14,966 nt of DNA, taken from contig DATEDA010000125.1 in NCBI GenBank assembly GCA_035286595.1, positions 1 through 14,966 of the forward strand, written 5' to 3'. This document shows, piece after piece, positions 6,567-11,873 of the stretch. Both the position numbers and the translations under genes were made by a program. This DNA is from DATEDA01 sp035286595. Its GTDB lineage: Bacteria > Pseudomonadota > Gammaproteobacteria > Burkholderiales > SG8-39. The notes beneath the pieces were generated by a model. The model worked only from the letters and a program-made list of their open reading frames with translations, ran no database searches and was not told where the DNA came from. The first letter of the stretch is position 1, and every line of letters starts with the position of its first letter.

Positions 6567-7424
6567 ATGCTGGTCCTGACCGCCGGAACCGGACGAGTCG
6601 TCCAGGCGATCGCGCGCGAGCTCGCGGCCCTGCCCGGACCGAAGCGCTTTCTCCCGGCCGGATCGGCCCGCGGCAGCGTGCCCGGGTTTGAGGTCGTCGC
6701 TGGCGGCGTGGCCGACGCCGCTGCGCGGGCGCGGGCGCTCGAAGGCGCACACACCCTCGTCATTCTTCCGACGTTCGATCCCCGCGCCACCGAGGCGCAG
6801 GTCGCGCTCGCCCGCGGCGCGGCGCAGGCCGGCGTCCGCCGCATCCTGCTCGGCTCGCTGATCGGTGCGGACGCACGCTCGCCGGTGTGCCTGCTGCGCT
6901 GGGTGGGCCTGATCGAGCGCGAAGTGCGTGCGAGCGGGCTGCCGCACAGCATCCTGCGCTCGGCCCCGTTCATGCAGAACCTCGCGCTCTTCACGCGACG
7001 CTACGAGTCCGGGCTCGCCGTCGTCGGCCCCTTCCGCGACGTGGGGTTTCCGTGGCTCGACGCCGCCGATGTCGGCACCATCTTCGCGCGCCTGATCGAA
7101 ACCGAGGCCGCCGATAACCTCGTCTGCCAGATCTCGGGGCCGGAGAGCGTGAACTTCGAGGCGGTCGCCCGGCTGCTCGGCGACGCGGTCGGCGAGCCCG
7201 TCCGGTACGTGGACGTCTGCCTGCCGGAGGCCCAGGGCCTGCTGGAAGCGAACGGGTTCTCGGCCGCCCAGGTCCGCGCCCTGACCGAGTACTGGGACTA
7301 CCTCGTCTGCGGCTTCGTCAAGCCCGCTTGCTGCGAGACGGCCGCGAAGCTCCTCGCTCGCCCGCCGCGCTCGCTCGCCCAGCATTTCGCGATCCACGCC
7401 GGCGAGCTGCGCGCCGCGGCGTGA
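6567..7424 (+). CDS. NmrA-like NAD(P)-binding family protein with degenerate glycine motif
   Basis: This 285-aa protein belongs to the atypical short-chain dehydrogenase group (NmrA/HSCARG-like). Supporting segments are the N-terminal beta-alpha unit MLVLTAGTGRVVQAIARELA, VRRILLGSLIGADA (residues 90-103), EREVRASGLPHSILRSAPFMQNL (117-139, quoted in parts) and FPWLDAADVGTIFARLI. These proteins bind NAD(P) and act as redox sensors or as quinone or isoflavone-type reductases. The nucleotide motif is unusual: where the family has TGATGxxG this protein has TAGTGRVV, keeping only Gly9 of the three aligned glycines, so cofactor binding is uncertain. Cys-rich VCGFVKPACCETA lies near the C-terminus. 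A TAAGAT -10-like box is at 6536-6541. It is on the same strand as the two small genes, downstream of the LysR divergent promoter. Its TGA stop is the first triplet of repeat array B. Confidence 0.85.
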   Translation: MLVLTAGTGRVVQAIARELAALPGPKRFLPAGSARGSVPGFEVVAGGVADAAARARALEGAHTLVILPTFDPRATEAQVALARGAAQAGVRRILLGSLIGADARSPVCLLRWVGLIEREVRASGLPHSILRSAPFMQNLALFTRRYESGLAVVGPFRDVGFPWLDAADVGTIFARLIETEAADNLVCQISGPESVNFEAVARLLGDAVGEPVRYVDVCLPEAQGLLEANGFSAAQVRALTEYWDYLVCGFVKPACCETAAKLLARPPRSLAQHFAIHAGELRAAA

Positions 7425-7598
7425 GCCCGCAGGGCCGCCCCAAGGGCGAACCCCGAGCGCGGAGCGTGAGGGTAGTCCAATGAGCCCGCAGGGCCGCCCC
7501 AAGGGCGAACCCCGAGCGCGGAGCGTGAGGGTAGTCCAATGAGCCCGCAGGGCCGCCCCAAGGGCGAACCCCGAGCACGCAGTGCGAGGGTAGTCCAT
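7422..7598 (+). repeat. 59-bp hairpin repeat array B, three units, reading away from the NmrA-like gene
   Basis: Three head-to-tail units lie at 7422-7480, 7481-7539 and 7540-7598. The first two are identical. Layout: TGA / GCCC-GCA-GGGC / CGCCC-CAA-GGGCG / AA / CCC(C)-GA-GCGC-GGA-GCGT-GA-GGG / TAGTCCAA. The third unit changes the last hairpin to GCAC-GCA-GTGC, which keeps all four pairs. A TGAGTCCCGC remnant follows at 7599-7608 and may be the stub of a fourth unit. The array is inverted relative to array A. Its first TGA ends the NmrA-like gene, and it fills the gap to the convergent metalloprotease-like gene. It is strictly tandem with no unique spacers, so it is not a CRISPR. Confidence 0.95.
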
Positions 7599-7616
7599 TG
7601 AGTCCCGCTCGCGCGC

Positions 7617-8288
7617 TCATTCGCGCGCGCGAACTCGCTGCAGCCAGCCGTTCTCCGTTCCGTTCGTCACGATCCGCTGGCATTGCTCCGGCGCGAGCCG
7701 CGTGGCGTCGGGTACCGTGGCTTCGCGCATCAGATTCCCGGGCTCCGGCGAGTGCTCGCCCGAGTCCATGAGCACGTGTGCGAGCTCGTGGGCGAGCGCC
7801 ACCGGCAGGTCGCGGACCGGGGCGGTGACCCATACGGTGCCGGCGAGCTCGGGACGCGTCGCGGTGTTGCCGCGGCCGAGCGCCTCGGCGTCGAACGCCG
7901 GCTCGTGGCGCGTGTCGCGGACGAAGAACACTGCCGGCTTCGCCGGCTGCATGCGGCGCACGAGCTGACGCGAGACCGGCGTCGCGAGGTCGCGCAGCCG
8001 CGAATCGCCGCCGCCGAGGCGCTTGAGCTCCGCTCGTTCCAGCCAGACACCGCATTGCGCGAGGATCGGCGCGATGTTCCGCACCGCCTGGAGGATGACC
8101 TCCCGGCGCCAGGGCGTGTCGTCGAACATGAACAGCTCGAGCTGGAGCCGATGCGTCGCCGGCGCCGCCCCGGCGTACGGCAGCTCGCGCGCCGTGAGCG
8201 GCCAGGTGTCGACGATCCGGAGCGGCGCGGATTGCGCGCACGCGCACGCGGATGCGGCGGCGAGAATCGCGGCGGCGAGCAGGCGCAT
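7617..8288 (-). CDS. secreted HExxH zinc-metallopeptidase-like protein
   Basis: This is a 223-aa precursor with a signal peptide at about residues 1-19 (MRLLAAAILAAASACACAQ); a lipoprotein is possible, since SACAC holds cysteines, but no clean lipobox is seen. The zinc-site motif is HELAH at 167-171, preceded by VTAPVRDLPVALA, and followed by His179 and a possible Met-turn PGNLM (183-187). Metzincins have a third His ten residues after the first (HExxHxxGxxH). Here the next His is twelve after and the Gly is at 177, so the fold is metzincin-like rather than a textbook member. The N-terminal half has no recognised domain. The expected role is a periplasmic or extracellular peptidase, but the substrate is unknown. 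It is convergent with the NmrA-like gene across array B and divergent from the DUF6152 gene. A TAGAAT -10-like box lies only nine bases before the ATG. Confidence 0.75.
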   Translation of the reverse strand: MRLLAAAILAAASACACAQSAPLRIVDTWPLTARELPYAGAAPATHRLQLELFMFDDTPWRREVILQAVRNIAPILAQCGVWLERAELKRLGGGDSRLRDLATPVSRQLVRRMQPAKPAVFFVRDTRHEPAFDAEALGRGNTATRPELAGTVWVTAPVRDLPVALAHELAHVLMDSGEHSPEPGNLMREATVPDATRLAPEQCQRIVTNGTENGWLQRVRARE

Positions 8289-8311
8289 CGCAGCCGATTC
8301 TAGACCGGCGG

Positions 8312-8340
8312 TTGAATTTTCTCCTCATGACGGGCATAGT
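8312..8340 (+). promoter_or_regulatory. sigma70-type promoter for the DUF6152-DUF6644 pair
   Basis: TTGAAT (8312-8317) and CATAGT (8335-8340) are separated by 17 bp, each matching four of six consensus bases. The predicted start is about 23 bases before the ATG at 8370. The reading direction fits the gene pair. Confidence 0.5.
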
Positions 8341-8369
8341 CGGGTGGCCCGCCTCTCGTCACGATCGCC

Positions 8370-8714
8370 ATGAAACGCGCGCTCCTCGCCACCGCCCTCG
8401 TCATGCTCGCCGCACCCGCGCCGGCGCATCACGGCTGGAGCGAGTACGACTCGTCCCAGCCGCTCACGCTCACCGGAAAGATCATGGAATCCGGGTACGA
8501 GCATCCGCACGGCCACCTCCGCCTGGAGACGCCCGGGAAGACCTGGGTCGTCGTGCTCGCGCCGCCGACGCGGATGGAGAACCGCGGGCTGCCGAAAGCG
8601 GCGCTGAAGCCGGGCAACACGGTGACGGTGGTCGGCTATCCCAACCGCACCAAGCGCGAGGAGTTGCGCGCCGAGCGGATCACCGTCCAGGGCAAGACGG
8701 TCGAGCTGCGCTAG
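8370..8714 (+). CDS. DUF6152 family periplasmic protein
   Basis: This is a 114-aa precursor. A signal peptide covers residues 1-19 (MKRALLATALVMLAAPAPA), and cleavage would leave a mature N-terminus HHGWSEYD. The mature part has the DUF6152 pattern: SQPLTLTGKI, YEHPHGHL (45, 47 and 49 in the region are two His and neighbours), LAPPTRMENRGL, LKPGNTVTVVGYPN and a final ERITVQGKTVEL. It is predicted to be a small beta-barrel (OB-like) protein in the periplasm. The family function is not established. The several histidines, including His at mature positions 1 and 2, would suit metal binding, which is inference. The next gene on the strand, 62 bp away, is a DUF6644 membrane protein, and these families are commonly neighbours. 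Confidence 0.8.
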   Translation: MKRALLATALVMLAAPAPAHHGWSEYDSSQPLTLTGKIMESGYEHPHGHLRLETPGKTWVVVLAPPTRMENRGLPKAALKPGNTVTVVGYPNRTKREELRAERITVQGKTVELR

Positions 8715-8776
8715 GCGCGGCGACCGCCTCCGAAAGAGGGCCCGCTTGAAGGAGAGGTCCTGCCGGGCCTGATCGC

Positions 8777-9262
8777 ATGATCCTCGAGGACCTGCTCGGC
8801 GCGCTCGAGCACTCGTCGCTGGCGAGCGCGATGCGCCACTCGCTGTGGCTCTATCCGATCGTCGAGATCGTCCACATCTGCGGCTTCGTCCTGCTCGTCG
8901 GCGCGGTCGCGATGTTCGATCTGCGCCTGCTGGGGTTCGTCCGCTCGACGTCGGTGCGCGCCCTCGAGCGCAGCCTGCTGCCCTGGACCTGGATCGCGCT
9001 GCTCCTGATCGTGCCGAGCGGCGTCGCGATGTTCAGCGCGCACGCGACCGAGTTCGCCGAAAATCCGGCGTTCCGGGTGAAGCTCGTGCTGCTCGTCTCG
9101 GCGGGCATCAACGCGTTCGTCTTCCACCGCGGCGTATTCCGCTCCGTCGCGGCCTGGGATCAGCACGCGCGGATACCGGGCGCGGCGAAGGCCTCGGCGG
9201 CGCTCTCGCTCGCGATCTGGCTCGGCGTGATCACCTGCGGCCGTCTTATCGCCTACCTGTGA
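8777..9262 (+). CDS. DUF6644 family four-helix membrane protein
   Basis: This 161-aa integral membrane protein has four hydrophobic segments at about residues 24-47, 68-88, 100-117 and 138-160. The start of the first, SLWLYPIVEIVHICGFVLLVGAV (quoted here as LYPIVEIVHICGF), followed by MFDLRLLG is typical of DUF6644. His21, His33, His89 and His117 lie in or near membrane helices and could bind haem or a metal, though nothing proves it. The nearest purine-rich site, GGAGAGG at 8751-8757, is 19 bases before the ATG, an unusually long spacing. An in-frame TGA at 8747 rules out a start further upstream. It is probably cotranscribed with the DUF6152 gene and convergent with phaZ. Confidence 0.8.
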   Translation: MILEDLLGALEHSSLASAMRHSLWLYPIVEIVHICGFVLLVGAVAMFDLRLLGFVRSTSVRALERSLLPWTWIALLLIVPSGVAMFSAHATEFAENPAFRVKLVLLVSAGINAFVFHRGVFRSVAAWDQHARIPGAAKASAALSLAIWLGVITCGRLIAYL

Positions 9263-9271
9263 GGCGACGGC

Positions 9272-9301
9272 CGCTTGCGAAGCGCCTCCCCGCGAGGGGG
9301 G
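9272..9301. terminator. double hairpin between convergent DUF6644 and phaZ genes
   Basis: Two adjacent hairpins fill the 39-bp gap: CGCTT-GCG-AAGCG (9272-9284) and CTCCCC-GCGA-GGGGGG (9286-9301, one T-G pair). The second abuts the phaZ stop codon. Neither is followed by a T run. The position suggests a bidirectional termination or 3'-end element. Confidence 0.5.
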
Positions 9302-10516
9302 TCAGCCGTGCCGTCGGACGAAATCGCGGATCCGCGGGCAGATCGTCTCGCGCCACCGCCGGCCGCTGAAAATGCCGTAGTGGCCGACGCGGGGCACGAG
9401 ATAGTGCTCGCGCCGCTTGGCGGGGATGCCGGTGCAGAGCGCGTGGGCCGCCTCGGTCTGGCCGTTGCCGGAGATGTCGTCGAGCGCGCCCTCTATCGTC
9501 AGCAGCGCCGTCTGGCGGATCGCCTGGGGCCGCACGAGCTCGTCGCGCACGAAGAACCGGCCCCGCGGCAGGTGGTGCTCCTGGAACACCCGGCGGATCG
9601 TGTCGAGGTAGTACTCGGCCGGCATGTCGAGCACCGCGTTGTACTCGTCGTAGAAGCGGCGGTGCGCGTCGGCGCCCTCGCCATCGCCCTGCACCAGGTG
9701 GTCGTAGTAGTCCCAATGCGCATCGGCGTGCCGCGAGGGATTCATCGCGACGAACCCCAGATGCTGCAGGAACCCCGGGTAGACGCGGCGCATGGCGCCC
9801 GGGTACTTGACCGGCACCGGATGGATCAGGGTGCGGTCGAACCAGCTGAGGGGCTTGCGGGTCGCGAGGTTGTTCACCGCGGTCGGGCTGCGGCGCGGGT
9901 CGATCGGCCCGCCCATCATGACCATGGTGCGCGGCGTCCGCTCCCCGGCTTCCGCCATCAGCGAGATCGCCGCGAGCACCGGCACGGTCGGCTGGCACAC
10001 CGAGATCACGTGGACGTCGCGACCGAGGAACCGGATGAACTCGCGGATGGTGTCGACGTAGTCGTCGAGATGGAACGGCCCGAGGGCGAGCGGCACCATC
10101 TTCGCGTCGGTCCAGTCGGTGAGGTATACGTCGTGGGCCGGCAGGAGCGCGCGCACCGTGTCGCGGAGCAGGGTCGCGAAGTGGCCCGAGAGCGGTGCGA
10201 CGACGAGGACCACCGGGTCGCTGCGGGCAGCGAGACGCCGGAAATGGAGCAGGCGACAGAACGGCTTCTCGACCGCCACCCCCTCCTCGACCGTCACCTC
10301 CCGGCCGTCGATCTGCGTCGCCGTCAGCCCGAACTCGGGCTTCTCGTAGCGCTGTGTAAAGCGGCAGAAGAGGTCGAACGTGGCCGCGACGCGGCGGCTG
10401 GCGGGGAGATAGGCAAGCGGGTTGAACGGATTGGTGAGCACGTCGCGGTGCGCGGCGGCCAGCGTGTTCCACGGCGCAAGCCACGCGTGGCGCATTTCAT
10501 GTAGCGCGTACAGCAA
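9302..10516 (-). CDS. phaZ: intracellular polyhydroxybutyrate depolymerase PhaZ
   Basis: This 404-aa cytoplasmic enzyme degrades native intracellular PHB granules. The N-terminus MLYALHEMRHAWLAP matches the start of PhaZ1-type proteins. The nucleophile is a cysteine, Cys174 in VISVCQPTVPVLAA, which distinguishes the intracellular class from Ser-type extracellular depolymerases. The triad is completed by an Asp in EGALDDISG (346 or 347) and His379 in VPRVGHYGIFSG. Other conserved pieces are VYLTDWTDAKMVP, MMGGPIDPRRSPT and the C-terminal RRWRETICPRIRDF. The start codon is TTG at 10514-10516. It is supported by the protein match and by an 11-base ribosome site fully complementary to the 16S tail; the internal ATG at codon 8 would cut the conserved N-terminus. 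It is convergent with DUF6644 and divergent from the amidohydrolase. No phaC or phasin gene is in the window. Confidence 0.93.
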   Translation of the reverse strand: MLYALHEMRHAWLAPWNTLAAAHRDVLTNPFNPLAYLPASRRVAATFDLFCRFTQRYEKPEFGLTATQIDGREVTVEEGVAVEKPFCRLLHFRRLAARSDPVVLVVAPLSGHFATLLRDTVRALLPAHDVYLTDWTDAKMVPLALGPFHLDDYVDTIREFIRFLGRDVHVISVCQPTVPVLAAISLMAEAGERTPRTMVMMGGPIDPRRSPTAVNNLATRKPLSWFDRTLIHPVPVKYPGAMRRVYPGFLQHLGFVAMNPSRHADAHWDYYDHLVQGDGEGADAHRRFYDEYNAVLDMPAEYYLDTIRRVFQEHHLPRGRFFVRDELVRPQAIRQTALLTIEGALDDISGNGQTEAAHALCTGIPAKRREHYLVPRVGHYGIFSGRRWRETICPRIRDFVRRHG

Positions 10517-10517
10517 C

Positions 10518-10528
10518 GGATCACCTCC
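10518..10528 (-). promoter_or_regulatory. perfect ribosome binding site that fixes the TTG start of phaZ
   Basis: On the minus strand, GGAGGTGATCC is complementary over 11 bases to the usual bacterial 16S rRNA tail (GGATCACCTCC). It leaves 7 bases between GGAGG and the TTG. This is the strongest Shine-Dalgarno site seen in the window, and it serves a weak start codon. Confidence 0.85.
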
Positions 10529-10551
10529 GAGCCGGCTCCAAGATTCGCGCG

Positions 10552-10557
10552 GTTATA
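10552..10557 (-). promoter_or_regulatory. possible phaZ -10 element (TATAAC)
   Basis: TATAAC on the minus strand would place transcription start near 10545, about 28 bases before the TTG start. No clear -35 is seen. The rest of the 226-bp divergent gap (10517-10742) shows no gene and no convincing plus-strand promoter; CACAAT at 10705-10710 is a weak candidate for the amidohydrolase. Confidence 0.35.
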
Positions 10558-10742
10558 CCAGACGGCAACCACCGGCGCATTGTCCGAAGTTGAGCGCAGC
10601 GCGAGGCGCGCCGGGTTGCGAAGGCCGATGAGGAAAATCGCACATGCGCGCCTTCCGCGCACGCACACCCGCACCTCGCGTGCACGATTTGCACCGGCGT
10701 CGGGCACAATTCCAGCCGCCAACAACAACGAGGGAGACTCCC

Positions 10743-11834
10743 ATGGCCGGGCCGTCGACGCTCAAGCTCGACATCTTTCCGCACATCTTTCCGCTGCCCT
10801 ACTTCGAGCGCATGCAGGCGATCGCGCAGGCGAACGCGCCGCTCGCGGGGCAGATCAAGCGCTGGCTCAACATCCCGGTGCTCTGGGACCTCGACGCGCG
10901 GATCCGGATGATGAAGCGCTTTCCGGGCTACCGGCAGGTGCTCACGCTGTCGCTGCCCGCGATCGAGTTCCTCGCGGACCCGCAGGAGGCGCCGGCGCTC
11001 GCGCGCATCGCGAACGACGGCATGGCGGAGATCTGCGCGAAGCATCCCGACCTCTTCCCGGCGTTCGTCGCCTCGCTGCCGATGAACAACGTGCCGGCGG
11101 CGCTGGCGGAGATGGACCGCGCGATCGGGCAGCTCGGCGCGAAAGGCGTGCAGATCTTCACCAACGTGAACGGCCGGCCGCTCGACGAGCCCGAGTTCCA
11201 TCCGCTCTTCGAGCGGATGGTCGTCGCGCACGACCTGCCGATCTGGGTCCACCCGACCCGCACCGCGAAGTTCGCCGACTATCCGAGCGAGAGCAAGTCG
11301 AAGTACGAGATCTGGTGGGCGTTCGGCTGGCCGTACGAGACGAGCGCCTTCATGGCCCGCATGGTGTTCTCCGGCATGTTCGACAAGCTGCCGAAGCTGC
11401 GCATCATCACCCATCACCTCGGCGCGATGGCGCCCTTCTTCGACAAGCGCATCGGCTACGGCCTGGACCAGCTCGGCAGCCGCACCTCGGACGAGGACTA
11501 CGGTCGGCTCCTGAAGTCGATGCGCAAGCGCCCGGTCGACTACTTCCGGATGTTCTACGGCGACACGTCGGTGAACGGCTCCGCGTCCGCGATCCGCTGC
11601 GGCCTCGACTTCTTCGGCGTCCGGCACGTGCTGTTCGGCACCGACTGTCCGTTCGATCCCCAGGGCGGGCCGCTCTTCATCCGCGAGAACATCAAGGCGA
11701 TCGACTCGCTCAAGCTCGCGCCCGGCGACCGGCGGCGCCTCTACTTCGGCAACGCGATCCAGATGCTGAGGCTGAAGCTGCCCGCCCCGCCGCGTGCGAA
11801 GCGCGCGGAAGGAAAGCGCAGAAAGAAGAAGTAA
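10743..11834 (+). CDS. ACMSD-like amidohydrolase (amidohydrolase 2 family) with FxH motif
   Basis: This 363-aa cytoplasmic TIM-barrel protein is related to aminocarboxymuconate-semialdehyde decarboxylase and resorcylate decarboxylases. Visible metal-site and barrel motifs are LPIWVHPTR (His170), IITHHLGAMAPFFDKRI (His224/His225) and HVLFGTDCPFD (Asp301). The first strand normally carries DxHxH; here it reads LDIFPHIFP, so the first His is Phe12 and only His14 remains. This could shift metal binding or mark a subfamily. Members of the group cleave C-C (decarboxylation) or C-N bonds; the substrate is not deducible. The ATG at 10743 follows AGGGAG at 10731-10736, and the upstream in-frame extension is basic low-complexity sequence and is rejected. 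The C-terminus is a Lys/Arg-rich tail (RAEGKRRKKK). The gene stands alone and is convergent with fadD. Confidence 0.85.
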   Translation: MAGPSTLKLDIFPHIFPLPYFERMQAIAQANAPLAGQIKRWLNIPVLWDLDARIRMMKRFPGYRQVLTLSLPAIEFLADPQEAPALARIANDGMAEICAKHPDLFPAFVASLPMNNVPAALAEMDRAIGQLGAKGVQIFTNVNGRPLDEPEFHPLFERMVVAHDLPIWVHPTRTAKFADYPSESKSKYEIWWAFGWPYETSAFMARMVFSGMFDKLPKLRIITHHLGAMAPFFDKRIGYGLDQLGSRTSDEDYGRLLKSMRKRPVDYFRMFYGDTSVNGSASAIRCGLDFFGVRHVLFGTDCPFDPQGGPLFIRENIKAIDSLKLAPGDRRRLYFGNAIQMLRLKLPAPPRAKRAEGKRRKKK

Positions 11835-11840
11835 GGGGCG

Positions 11841-11860
11841 CGAGGGGCGCCCGCCCCTCG
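11841..11860. terminator. GC hairpin between convergent amidohydrolase and fadD
   Basis: CGAGGGGCG and CGCCCCTCG are perfect inverted arms separated by only CC, so about 8 bp can pair around a 4-base loop. It lies in the 39-bp gap between two gene ends. No T tract is present on either side, so termination strength is uncertain. Confidence 0.5.
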
Positions 11861-11873
11861 CCGTTCCGGCTCC

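Noticed and set aside
6126..7598. 490-residue minus-strand open frame beginning in repeat array B
   Set aside because: It is antisense to the NmrA-like gene and its first part is translated repeat. The repeat is open in several frames and is a likely source of spurious hypothetical proteins.
4851..7598. Composite transposon or insertion sequence
   Set aside because: No transposase, integrase or target-site duplication is visible between or beside the arrays. Only the bracketing arrangement is reported, as inference.
7422..7608. CRISPR array
   Set aside because: Units are joined head to tail with no unique spacers, and no cas gene is present.
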